DNA of 64,000 nucleotides, taken from Acorus gramineus (taxonomy: Eukaryota; Streptophyta; Magnoliopsida; Acorales; Acoraceae). Positions 47,586 through 59,605 of this stretch are shown one piece after another. Under the pieces are notes generated by a model. The model saw only the letters and a program-made list of their open reading frames with translations, searched no databases and was not told where the DNA came from. The first letter of the stretch is position 1. Each line of letters begins with the position of its first letter. The stretch spans positions 24,557,185-24,621,184 of the forward strand of contig CM060852.1 of assembly GCA_030737835.1 (NCBI GenBank), given 5' to 3'. The translations under genes and the position numbers were made by a program.

Positions 47586-49090
47586 CTGCAAGACAAGTTA
47601 TTAACTGGTTAGAATAAATCCACCGTTATCCCAAAAATATACAACACACGCAATTAAATACACAACATCCCCAAACAACATTCAACACCCCTTCCGTCAA
47701 CCACCCGCGGCCTCGGCAAGCACCCGCGGCCTCGGCAACCACCCGCACGGCCTCGGCAACCACCCGGGTGCACCGCCGCGCTTCGGCCCGCGCGTTCCGC
47801 GCTCCGCCGGCCTCTGCCCGCCGCTTGGAGACGCCGCCGCACCACCTCCGGGTTCCGCGCGCACACCGTGCCCAGCCGCAGCAGCCCGCGCGCGCGCGCC
47901 GAGCACCTCGCGCCGCCCCGCACACCTCGCGCGCACTGCCCTGCTCGACCAGCCCCTCCGTGCACACCTCGCCTGTCCGACCAGCACCCCGCGCACATCC
48001 TGCCGGCCCCGCCGCGCCTCGGCCACCACCCCGCGCACCAAGCACTTCGGCCAGCACCTCCTCGCGCACGGCACAGCACCGCGGCCACCACCTCCTCGCG
48101 CCCAGACCAGCGCGACCAGCACCTCGTGCCCGAGCTACCCGAGGCCACCAGCCCGCCAGTCCGCACTGCCAGCACCTCCAACCAGCACACCAGCACGACC
48201 CCGACTGCCAGCCCCCGACCCGCGCACGCCGGCGCGCATGCCGCGCGTACGCACGCCCGCGCGCGCACGTGCGCCTGCCCGCGCGCACCCGACCTGCGCG
48301 CGGCCTGGGCTGCTGTCGCCGCTGCCTGCTGCCTGGGACAGACCCCCACTTGGTCCGAGCACCACCACCACCAACCCTCGGCCACCCTTAGCCTCCGACC
48401 TCCCCCAACCACCCCGGCAGCCCCTTAACCACCCTCCACACACCCACAACCTCCCCTAACATACATCTAAACAAGAGAAGCAAGGGAAGGGAAGCTTACC
48501 CGAAGCAAGGAGAGGAGAAGAAGAGGGTCCGGGAGCTCCTTTCGCGCCGAAACTCCTCCCAAACGGTCTCTACCCGCTAGATCTCTTCCCACCTCCGAAA
48601 TGGGTCCGGGCTGAGGAGAAGAGAGGGTGGAAGGGAGGGCAAAACTCGCCGAAAATCGGATTTGAGAGTACCCGTGTGTAGATCGGGACCCGATCTACAC
48701 TTTTCGTGCTTTGGGTTTTTGGTTTTGAGGGGTGGAAGGGGCTCAAATGGAAGCGGAGAGGGGGAGAGAGAGAAAGTCAGTCGTAGGGATGATGAATAGT
48801 GAGGGTGAAATTATTTCTTTTATATAGGGCGCAACTTAAAAACCCGGATACGCCCCGGAACTACGAAATTTTTGCAAACGATGCCGGAATTCGATGAAAT
48901 TTTCATGAGTGGCTCAAAATGGCACCAGGACACATAATATGCAGTTAGATTTTCAATCGGAGTCCTCTAACTCAGACAATAGCTAACAGTCCAAAATTAT
49001 GCGGTTCCGATCGAAAAACCCTGAAAATTTTAAAACTGCAAAAATGCTCCAATGATTGCCAATAGGCCAAAAAGTGACACATATATAACA

Positions 49091-49105
49091 TTCTCCCCCC
49101 TTTGG
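49091..49105 (-). other. Polypurine tract of the Tekay-like element
   Basis: On the - strand CCAAAGGGGGGAGAA lies immediately before the 3' LTR. It primes plus-strand DNA synthesis in LTR elements. Confidence 0.85.
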
Positions 49106-49137
49106 AAATTTTGTCCTCAAAATAAATACAAGTACAT

Positions 49138-52100
49138 CTAAGAAGGGAAAAGATGCGGATATGTGTCACGCATGGCGTCCTCGAGCTCCCAGGTGGCCTC
49201 GGCACCGGAACGGTGCTGCCATCGCACCTTGACCAGCTGGACGGTCTTGGTGCGGAGCCTCTTCTCGCGGCGGTCCATGATCTCAATCGGCTGCTCCACA
49301 AAAGACAAGTCCGGCTCGAAGACGAGCGGCTCGAACGGGATGATGTGAGCAGGATCGTGGACGTATCGCCTCAGCTGCGAGACGTGGAAGACGTCATGGG
49401 CCTGAGCCAACTGTGGGGGCAGAGCGATGCGATAGGCCACCTCTCCAACTCGCTCGAGTATGAGGAAAGGCCCAATGAAACGCGGACTCAGCTTGCCCCG
49501 CACACCAAAACGGAAGATGCCCTTCATCGGGGACACCTTCAAGAACACATGATCACCGACCTCGAAGGAGAGCTCACGGCGACGGCGGTCGGCGTAGCTC
49601 TTCTGACGACTCTGAGCGACTCGGATACGCTCGCGGATCGTCTTCACCATCTCGGAGGTCTGGTGAACAATCTCTGGTCCCTCAAGCTGGCGCTCTCCGA
49701 CCTCATCCCAACACAGGGGGGACCTGCAGCTGCGGCCATAAAGTGCCTCGTAGGGGGCCATCCGGATGCTCGAATGATAGCTGTTGTTGTAGGCGAACTC
49801 CACCAACGGAAGGTGCCTCTCCCAACTGCCCCCAAAATCGAGCACACAGGCCCGCAGCATGTCCTCAAGGGTCTGGATCGTCCTCTCCGACTGGCCGTCC
49901 GTCTGAGGATGAAACGCGGTACTGAAGTGGAGGTTCGTACCAAGGGCGTGCTGGAGGCTACGCCAGAACCTCGAAGTAAAGCGCGCGTCTCGATCAGAGA
50001 TAATACTGACTGGAGTGCCATGGAGTCGGACAATCTCGGAGACGAATAGCTGCGCCAGGGTGTCCAGAGAATCGGTGAGTCGGATGGGGAGGAAATGAGC
50101 AGACTTCGTCAACCGGTCGACGATCACCCAGATGGCATCGCGACCCGAACGAGATCTCGGCAGACCCGAGACGAAGTCCATGGTAATCTGCTCCCACTTC
50201 CACTGAGGGATCTCAATGGACTGCAGCTTCCCCGCAGGGCGCTGATGCTCCGACTTCACCTGCTGGCATACTAGGCATCGGGCAACAAATCTGGCAATAT
50301 CTGTCTTCATCCCGCGCCACCAGTAGCCGCGACGAAGGCCCCTGTACATCTTCGTGCCTCCCGGGTGCACGGTGTACCTCGAGCGATGGGCCTCGTCCAG
50401 AATCTTCCGCCTCAGCTCCGCGTCGTCGGGGATGCACACTCGGCCTCTGAATCTCAGGATCCCGTCTGCACGAATCTGGTAGTCCTGGCGCTCGCCCCGG
50501 GCGACGCCTTCAGAAAGGACTATAAAATGCGGGTCCTGAGCCTGAGCCGTGCGGATCTCGTCGAGAAGAACCGGCTGCACCACCAGCCTGGCCAAAACCA
50601 CCAGCAGGGGTCTCGGACGCAGATCCAACAAGCGGCCTCCTCCAGAAGCCTCCAACGACGGACAGCCATGTGGGCGGCCATGCCCAGGGGCTGTCTACTG
50701 AGCGCATCTGCAACGACATTCGCCTTACCCGGATGGTAAGCGATGTCACAGTCGTAGTCTGTAAGGAACTCAACCCAACGCCTCTGTCGCATGTTGAGCT
50801 CCGGCTGAGACTGCAGATACGTCAAGCTCTTATGGTCAGTAAAGAGCTCGAACTCCTCTCCATAGAGGTAATGCCTCCACATCTTCAGCGCAAATATAAT
50901 CGCAGCCAACTCAAGGTCATGGGTGGGGTAGTTCTGCTCATGGGGCTTCAACTGACGAGACGCGTAAGCCACCACCTTACCGTACTGCATCAGGACGCCG
51001 CCCACACCCAACTGCGATGCATCTGTATACACTGCGAACCCACCGCTCCCAGATGGAAGGGTAAGAACCGGCGCTGAGGTGAGTCTTCGCTTCAGCTCCT
51101 GGAAGCTCTCCTCGCAAGAAGGGGACCACTCGAACCGAACGTCTTTCCGAGTGAGGCGGGTAAGAGGAACGGCTATCTTGGAGAAACCCTCCACAAACCT
51201 CCTATAATAACCCGCCAAGCCCAAGAAGCTACGAATCTCTGTGGGGTTCGACGGTCGACGCCAATTCGACACGGCGATCGTCTTCTCCGGGTCCACAGCT
51301 ATACCCTCACCGGAAATCACATGGCCCAGAAAGGCCATCCGCTCCAACCAGAACTCGCACTTGCTGAACTTGGCGAACAACTGATGTCCAGCCAGAGTCT
51401 CCAAAACAGTGCGGAGGTGGTGAGCGTGCTCCTCCAGACTCCTCGAGTACACCAATATGTCATCGATGAATACTACCACAAAGGAGTCGAGGAAGGGTCG
51501 AAATACCCGGTTCATCAGATCCATGAAAGCCGCCGGCGCGTTCGTCAACCCGAACGGCAGTACTCTGAACTCGTAGTGCCCGTACCGGGTGCGAAAGGCC
51601 GTCTTCGGAATATCTGACTCCCGGATCTTCAGCTGATAGTACCCCGAGCGGAGATCGATCTTGGAAAAGACACACGCTCCCTGAAGCTGGTCAAACAGAT
51701 CGTCGATCCGCGGCAACGGGTACTTGTTCTTCACTGTCCGCTTATTCAACTGCCTGTAATCAATACACAGCCGCAGTGAACCGTCCTTCTTCCGGACGAA
51801 CAGGACAGGGGCTCCCCACGGAGACACACTCGGACGTGCGAAGCCCTTCTCCAGCAACTCCTCCAACTGCTCCTTCAGCACCCTCAGCTCTGCGGGAGCC
51901 ATCCGGTACGGAGCCCTCGACACCGGCTCGGTCCCCGGAAGCAGATTGATCTCAAACTCAATCGCGCGGTCCGGCGGTAATCCCGGAAGATCGTCGGGGA
52001 AAACCTCAGGAAACTCTGCCACGACTGGAGTCTGACTGATATCTGCCCGCAGCGGTGCATCCTCCAGAGCGATATAAGCCAGAAAGCCCTCGCATCCACC

Positions 52101-53900
52101 CCGAAGGAGTCTCCCTGCCTGTATGGACGACACGAACCCCAAAGGAGCTACATCTCGATCGCCCACGAACTGGAAGGACCTCCGACCAGGAAGGTGGAAC
52201 GACACCGACTTGGCGAAACAGTCGATGCTGGCATGACTAGCTGCAAGCCAATCCATCCCCAGGATGGCATCGAAATCCGACATCGCGAGCTCCACCAGCT
52301 CTACCGGAAACTCATGATCCGCGATCTCCACCGTGCACCCTCGGTACACAGAACTAAGGAGAATCCGGTCTCCCACGGGCAATGCTACCTCTAACACAGC
52401 ATCTAGAGGAGCGGACGCCACACCCGTCCGTCTCGCGAAAGCGGGAGACACGAACGAGTGGGTGGCTCCGGAATCGAATAGCACATAAGCAGGAAGCTGG
52501 GAGATCTGAACAGTACCTCTAACCACGCTGCCGGATGCCTGGGCCTCCTCTGCCGAAAGCGCTGCCACTCGGCCCTGGACGAACTGAGGCTGAGGAGCAG
52601 GGGCACGCCTCGCCTGCTGCGCTGGCTGCCTCCTCTGATCAGCACGGCCACCCTGTGGCTGCTGCTGCTGACGCTGAGGCTGCTGCTGCGGCTGGCGCTG
52701 AGGCTGCTGCTGCTGCTGCTGGCGCTGCTGCTGAACGGCTGCTGGAACGGCCTCTGCTGCAACTGCTGCTGCTGGGGCATCACTGCTGGTCGGCCTGCGT
52801 CGGGCAATTATACAGATATGCCCGACGCGCTGACAGTGATAACAGCGCCTCGTCTCTGGCCGCCTCGACTGGACCGGCACGGCTGCGATGGGTGCTGGGC
52901 CTCGCGCTGGCACCACATCTGCTGGAAGAGAGGGAGCCGCTGACTGCTCGAAGCGGGCCCTCTTCTTCTTCCGCTGCCCTCTGTCCTGGCCTCTGGGTGG
53001 CCTCTGGTCTGTCGGCGAGGTCGGAGCTCTCACTTGAATCCCGAGGTCTCTCTCGACAGTCTTCGCCCGCGAGACCAAGTCGGAGAACCTCGTGAATCCC
53101 AGGGCGGTGACGTGCACTCGGATGGCATTGCTCAGACCGAGCTCAAACCGACGGCACCTCGACACCTCATCCATCACCAGAGCTGGAGCGAACCTGGACA
53201 GCCTCGTGAACCGCGTGGAGTAGTCAGCGACGGACATGGTGCCTTGAGTCAGCTGCTCAAACTCCCGCTCCACTATCTGTCGCGTCGAGAAGGGGAAATA
53301 CTCCTCCAAGAAATATCCCCTGAAATCCCGCCCAGTGAGCTGCTCCAGTCCCTCTGGAGTCACTGATCTAGTAGCCCACCACTCGGCGGCGCTACCCTTC
53401 AGCATAAAAGTAGCCAGGGAGACCCTCTGGCGGTCTGTGCAAAGCATCGTCGAGAAGATGGTATCCACCTCCATCAACCATCTCTCGGGAGCAAGGGGGT
53501 CCTCTGTCTGACCCTGAACTCGGGAGGATGGAGCTTCAGAAAGGCTGAGAGTCCACTCTGCTGGACCTCGCTGCAGCCTCTAGCCCTGCCTCCCTCTCCT
53601 GAGGATCCTGATCCCGACCGCCGGCTACCTCGGGACTGGGGGTGTATCAGGCACCACGGGGATCGCCACCAGGGAACCTGCGGACTGCCTCGCGGGCTGC
53701 CCGCAGCTCCCGAATCTCCCGTGCCTGATCTGCTAGCACTCTGGTCTGGGCCTCCAACGCCCTGGTCTGTCTCCACCAAATCAGCTATACGCGCAAACGC
53801 GCGCTCCCAGGCAGGAGGCTCCTGCGCTGGTCCTGACCTCTCGGCTGAGGACTCACCAATATCATCCTCGACTCTGGCAGGTTCGGAGACCTCCAAGGGT
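49138..53900 (-). pseudogene. Tekay-like Gag-Pol region (broken at about two places)
   Basis: Domains in order on the - strand: Gag with core [20 protein letters not shown]; a CCHC-type knuckle region ([11 protein letters not shown]) followed by a Gln-rich linker; protease ([16 protein letters not shown]); reverse transcriptase ([19 protein letters not shown] and [10 protein letters not shown]); RNase H ([19 protein letters not shown]); integrase zinc domain and core (HPGGTKMYRGLRRGYWWRGM, ITMDFVSGLPRSRSG, DGQSERTIQTLEDMLR); and a C-terminal chromodomain (VKVRWQHRSGAEATWELEDA). The overall extent is that of a full gypsy gag-pol. Confidence 0.9.
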
Positions 53901-54044
53901 CAAGAGGGACCACGTCCGCATCGTCCTCTGCGAGGAGGCATATCAGCAACCTAAGAAAACCAGACACTAGGATCAGAATACGCATATAGAAATCCTAGGA
54001 CTCATCTCTACGAAAGGAAGACATTTGGCTCTGACAGGACCAGG

Positions 54045-54056
54045 CTCTGATACCAA
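54045..54056 (-). other. Primer binding site, tRNA-iMet type
   Basis: TGGTATCAGAGC on the - strand, four bases inside the end of the 5' LTR. Confidence 0.95.
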
Positions 54057-54595
54057 CTTTTGTCACGCCCCAGGGCGGCCGTCCCCGGGACGCGGCAAGT
54101 GTATATATATGATATCAGTGACAGGAAACCAATAATAAACCACAACAACTTAAGATGACAACACAGATAAAACAGGGCTGACATAATATATACACCAAAT
54201 GCGGAAGCTAAAAAGACTGAGTCTGTAGTCAAAACATACTACAGACTCGATACACAATCGTAAGTCCTGTGAGAGCCAACATGTCATAAACATACACAAC
54301 AAAATCCAATATAATCCAACTAAGTGCCCAAGCACAGAACATATACGTACAACAGAAGAAGGGTGCTGATGGCCTCAAAACTCGTGGGACGCGGTGCTGC
54401 CCTCTGCCGGTGCAGTCGCTCGGGAAGCTCCTCCCTCAGAGATCACTGAAAAGACAATATGCGAGGGGTGAGCCACACGCTCAGTGAATAGCACAACCCA
54501 TGCATACAGTTCATATTAACCACATTTAAGCAATTCATAAGCCACAAGTGGCTCAATATCACAATCCGGGGGTTCGTTCATCGCCGAACTCCATA

Positions 54596-54616
54596 CCCTT
54601 ACCCTCACCCTCACCC
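54596..54616 (-). other. G-quadruplex motif in 5' LTR
   Basis: Same four-tract motif as in the 3' LTR. Confidence 0.75.
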
Positions 54617-55491
54617 TCCACGGGCGACCTAGGATATTGGGACTTAGCGGGTTTATAATCATCCTTACGCAAACCTGTGGGTCGTCGCATCGCCGGCCCA
54701 CCATACCCTCACCCTCACCTCTCAACAGGTGACTTAGGCTCTTGGGACTGACTAGGCTGTTGGTCACCCTTGGTCCACCGATAGTCTCTCCTCACTCCGC
54801 GGTTGTTTGGCCACTCCCATGTTCAGCACAGTCCTTCATCAAACCAGGAGGCGCCTACTAGTGGGAGCCCCTGCACGGGACAACCTGTCTAACGCCGAGG
54901 TAGTCTCTAACGGATCCAACGCAGGGCAACAGGACAGCCTATCCATCGCATATGATCCACTCGGATCCGCTGACAGCATCTCTCCACAATCCTAATGTCT
55001 TGAATTCCTCAGAATTCCACCAGCGCGCATAACCAGGATGCGGGGATTTAATAAGGCATAAGAGGGGAAAAAAGAGACCCTGAGAGGGTAACCCGAGGTC
55101 CCGATGTAGGACATCCGACAACCAAACGAGGAACACGGAGTACCCTAACCCGGGTCTCAGTGTTAACCTCGCAAGGCCCCCTTATATTCCCTAAACATGC
55201 TATCTATTATAACAGTTTGCATTTAATTAAATAAACCAAACTAATAGGACACATGTATAGGTCGGGCTGTCCTAGCATGATAACAGGGAGGCAGGATGCA
55301 TGGCTCATGCACAATCCTAAGGGTACAAGTCCCTAACATACAATCTAGGGCGGCATGCAAATCTACACACACACATCATGCTTACATGGATTATAATTTC
55401 AACAGTTAATATAACCATACGCCCCAGGGGAGATCGGTACACGCCCAAGGCATGTAACGACTCCCGAACTGGGTAGGGTCGTCCCACTCAC

Positions 55492-55527
55492 CGGGAATCG
55501 GGTCGACGCGCGACCGTCCGTCGAGAT
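55492..55527 (-). other. Conserved 36-nt LTR block, copy 3
   Basis: Same block as in the 3' LTR, preceded by CTTGTCTTGCAG and followed by GTGAGTGG on the - strand. Confidence 0.7.
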
Positions 55528-58112
55528 CTGCAAGACAAGGTATTAACTGGTTAGAATAATCCACAGTTATCCCAAAAATATACAACACACGCAATTTAAT
55601 ACACAACATCCCCAAACAACACTCAACACCCCTTCCGGCAACCACCCGCGGCCTCGGCAAGCACCCGCGGCCTCGGCAACCACCCGCACGGCCTCGGCAA
55701 CCACCCGGGTGCACCGCCGTGCTTCGGCCCGCGCGTTCCGCGCTCCGCCGGCCCCTGCCCGCCGCTTGGAGACGCCGCCGCACCACCTCCGGGCTCCGCG
55801 CGCACACCGTGCCCAGCCGCAGCAGCCCGCGCGCGCACGCCGAGCACCTCGCGCCGCCCCGCACACCTCGCGCGCACTGCCCTGCTCGACCAGCCCCTCC
55901 GTGCACACCTCGCCTGTCCGACCAGCACCCCGCGCACATCCTGCCGGCCCCGCCGCGCCTCGGCCACCACCCCGCGCACCAAGCACTTCGGCCAGCACCT
56001 CCTCGCGCACGGCACAGCACCGCGGCCACCACCTCGCGCGCCCAGACCAGCGCGACCAGCACCTCGTGCCCGAGCTACCCGAGGCCACCAGCCCACCAGT
56101 CAGCACTGCCAGCTCCCCTCCAGCACACCAGCACGACCCCGACTGCCAGCCCCCGACCCGCGCACGCCCGCGCGCATGCCGCGCGTACGCACGCCCGCGC
56201 GCGCACGTGCGCCTGCCCGCGCGCACCCGACCTGCGCGCGGCCTGGGCTGCTGTCGCCGCTGCCTGCTGCCTGGGACAGACCCCCCACTTGGTCCGAGCA
56301 CCACCACCACCAACCCTCGGCCACCCTTAGCCTCCGACCTCCCCCAACCACCCCGGCAGCCCCTTAACCACCCTCCACACACCCAAAACCTCCCCTAACA
56401 TACATCTAAACAAGAGAAGCAAGGGAAGGGAAGCTTACCCGAAGCAAGGAGAGGAGAAGAAGAGGGTCCGGGAGCTCCTTTCGCGCCGAAACTCCTCCCA
56501 AACGGTCTCTACCCGTTAGATCTCTTCCCACCTCCGAAATGGGTCCGGGCTGAGGAGAAGAGAGGGTGGAAGGGAGGGCAAAACTCGCCGAAAATCGGAT
56601 TTGAGAGTACCCGTGTGTAGATCGGGACCCGATCTACACTTTTCGTGCTTTGGGTTTTTGGTTTTGAGGGGTGTAAGGGGCTCAAATGGAAGCTTTTGGG
56701 AGAGGGGGAGAGAGAGAAAGTTAGTCGTAGGGATGATGAATAGTGTAGGGTGAAATTAGATTTCCATTTATATAGTGCGCGACTTAAAAACCCGGATACG
56801 CCCCGGAACTGCGAAATTTTTGCAAACGATGCCGGAATTCGATGAAATTTTCATGAGTGGCTCAAAATGGCACCAGGACACATAATATGCAGTTAGATTT
56901 TCAATCGGAGTCCTCTAACTCAGACAATAGCTAACAGTCCAAAATTATGCGGTTCCGATCGAAAAACCCTGAAAATTTTAAAACTGCCAAAAATGCTCCA
57001 ATGGTTGCCAATAGGCCAAAAAGTGACACATATATAACAATCTTCCCCAAATTGATTTCTCTCTCCCCCTCTCTCTTTTTCCACCTGTTACCCTTGTTAG
57101 AGAGCTTGGATCTCAAAACCCAAAGAAGAGAAAGGTCCCGATCTATCCACCGGTGGTTTCGGATTCGAGTTCCGATGTGTTTAGCCCCTTCTCACGCCCT
57201 CTTTTCTCCTCTGTTTTGAGCCATTTCGAGGGCTGAGGAAGAGCTCGGTGGTGGTGGTGTTTCGGTGCGCGGAGAGCAACCGAACTTCCCTTCCTTCCTT
57301 CCTTCCTTGGGTAAGCTCTCTTTCCTTCCTTTTCTTGTTTAGATGAATGTTAGGAGGGTGGTTTTGAGTGTGGATGGTGGTCGGTGGCTGTTGGTGGCTG
57401 TCGGCGGCGGTTGGGGGCGGTTGGAGGCCATGGGTGGCCGTCGGGAGGGTGGTTGGCTGTCTCAGGCAGGATGGCAGCACAGGCAGTAGGTAGCGCAGCA
57501 GGCAGAGCAGGTGGCAGGGCGGGCGCGGGCTTGCATGCGGGCGTGCGCGCGGGTGGAGCAGGTGGGTGCGGGCGCTGCGCGCTCGGCGCCGTGCTGGGGG
57601 TGTGCGCGTGGGGCGCTGCGCAGAGGCGCGGTGCGTGCCGCGCAGGGGGCCGCGTACGGGTGCTGCGCGCAGGGCGCCGTGCTGGGGCGAGCGGTGGTGC
57701 GTGCAGGGTGCACGCGGGGCGAGGCGATGTGGCCCTGGGCGAGCCGGTGGTGCGCGCGGGGTGCGCGCGGGGTGAGGCGATGGGGCGCTGGCCTGCGGGT
57801 GTGCGCGCGAGTCGCTGCGCTGGGGCGCAGTGGGCGCGCGGTGCACCTGGGGGGACTTGGCGGAGTGTCCGGGCGTGCGGGCTGGGCTCGGCAGTGCGCG
57901 GGGCGCGCGGGCCGGGGCTTGGCTGTGCGCCTGGGGCGGGTGGCCGTGCGGGAGGCTGCCCGGGGGTTCGGGAGTGAGTCGGGATGCTCGGACTCGCGTG
58001 CGTACGGGCCGTATGTACGTTTGCCCGAGTGTTGGGTATTTTTAGTGTATTTTGTGTATTTTTTGTGGTATTTGTGTATTTTACTCACCAAGTTGATTAC
58101 CCTGTCTTGCAG

Positions 58113-58148
58113 ATCTTGACGGACGGTCGCGCGACGACCCGGTTATCG
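58113..58148 (+). other. Conserved 36-nt LTR block, copy 4
   Basis: In the split solo LTR. It begins ATCTTGACGGACGGTCGCGC, is preceded by CCTGTCTTGCAG and is followed by GTGAGTGG. Confidence 0.7.
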
Positions 58149-59021
58149 GTGAGTGGGACAACCCAACCCAGTTGGGAGGCGCTATATGCACTTGTGCGTA
58201 TACCCCCTGGGGCACCATAGTTAATATTAACTGATTAATATGTAATCTGTGCAAGCATGATTAGTGTGTAGAATGCATGCCACCCTAGACTTGTATGTTA
58301 GGGACTTGCACCCTTAAGATATGTGTAAGAGCCGTGCATCCTGCCACCTTGTTATCGTGCTAGGAAAGCCTCGACCTATGCATGCGTCCTATTAGTTTAA
58401 TTTATTAAATTAAATGCAAAATTATGATATTTTTAGCATGCCTTGGGGAATATTAAGGGGGCCTTGCGAGGTCAACATTGAGACCCGGGCTAGGGTACTC
58501 CGTGTTCCTTGTTTGGTTGGCGGGATGTCCTATATCGGGACCTCAGGTTGCCCTCCCAAGGTTTCTTTTCCTCATTATTATCTTATATATTCCCCGCATC
58601 TTGGTTATGCGCCCTGGAGAAATTCTGAAGAATTCAAGACATTAGAGTTGTTGAGATGTGTTGTCGGCGGATCCGAGTGGATCATATGCGTATGGATAGG
58701 CTGTTCTGTTCCCTTCGTTGGATCCGTGTAGAGACTGCCTCGGCGTTAGAAAGGCTGTCCCGTGGAGGGCTCCCATCAGTAGGCACCTCCTGATTTGGGA
58801 AGGACTGTGCTGAATGTGGGAGTGGCCAAGCGGCCTACGGAGTGGGGAGAGACTATCGGTGGACCAAGGGTGACCAACAGCCTAGTCAGTCCCAATATCC
58901 TGTGTCACCTATTGAGGGGTGAGGGTGAGGGTGTGGTGGGTCGGCGATGTAGCGACCCACTGGATTTGTGTAAGGATGATTATCAGCCTATTAAGTTCCA
59001 ATATCCTATGTCACCTATTGA

Positions 59022-59043
59022 GGGGTGAGGGTGAGGGTGAGGG
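59022..59043 (+). other. G-quadruplex motif in split solo LTR
   Basis: Four G-tracts (GGGG, then three GGG) separated by TGA. Confidence 0.75.
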
Positions 59044-59605
59044 TGTGGTGGTTCGGCGATGTAGCGACCCACTGGATTTGTGTTGATTATGCCACTTTGA
59101 GGCTTTTACTGATTAATTGTGGTTAATATGAACTGTGATGCATGGGTTGTGCTATTCACTGAGCGTGTGGCTCACCCCTCGCATAATTATTTTTCTCCAG
59201 TTATTACTGAGGCGGACTTGAAGGAGGAGCTCCCTGAGTGACTGCACCAGTAGCGGAGTAGCGCCACGTCCCTCGAGTTTTAGAGGCCATCAGCATCCTT
59301 TTGATTGTATGTATATATTTCCGTGCTTGGGCACCCAGTTTGGATTGTATTTGAATGTTTGTGTGTATATTGGCTCTCACAGGACATTTGATTATGTATC
59401 GAGTCTGTAGTATGTTTTTGGATTACAGACTCAGTCTTTTAGCTTCCGCTATCTGTGTATATATCATGTCAGCCTTGCTTTTATCTGTGTTGTTATCATT
59501 TTAGTTGTTGTTTAGAGTATTTTATTGATCTCCTGTATAGACTGCTGATACCATGTATACACTTGCCGCGTCCCGGGGACGGCCGCCCTGGGGCGTGACA
59601 CTCAT

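Larger units (their letters stand above)
46118..49090 (-). repeat. 3' LTR of the full-length Tekay-like element
   Basis: On the - strand it runs from TGTTATATATGTGTCACTTT (49090) to CTGGGGCGTGACA (46118). A TATA box (CTATATAAA) lies at about 48818-48826 on the - strand. The GC-rich core is at 47690-48330. Confidence 0.95.
46118..57039 (-). mobile_element. Full-length Tekay/Del-like Ty3/gypsy chromovirus (10.9 kb)
   Basis: Both LTRs, primer site, polypurine tract and the complete gypsy domain order are present on the - strand, flanked by the perfect 5-bp duplication ATCTT (46113-46117 and 57040-57044). The two LTRs (2973 and 2979 bp) look near-identical, differing by a few percent at most by eye, so insertion is recent, on the order of a million years or so at usual plant rates. 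The polyprotein appears broken at about two places. Chromodomain-bearing polyprotein and ~3 kb LTRs suggest the Tekay (Del) lineage. Confidence 0.95.
54061..57039 (-). repeat. 5' LTR of the full-length Tekay-like element
   Basis: Near-identical to 46118-49090, with small differences spread along it. A TATA box lies at about 56768-56775 on the - strand, so roughly 2.7 kb of LTR follows the presumed start of transcription. The GC-rich core is at 55610-56330. Confidence 0.95.
45649..59600 (+). mobile_element. Solo LTR of the Tekay/Del-like family, split by a full-length relative
   Basis: The left part is 45649-46117 (TGTTATATATGTGTCACTTT start) and the right part 57040-59600 (ends GCCCTGGGGCGTGACA). 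The flanking duplication is CTCAT at 45644-45648 and 59601-59605. Without the inserted element it is about 3.0 kb, the same size class as the other LTRs here. No internal domain of its own is present, so it is a solo LTR. It lies within the antisense ORF side of the Tat element. Confidence 0.95.
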
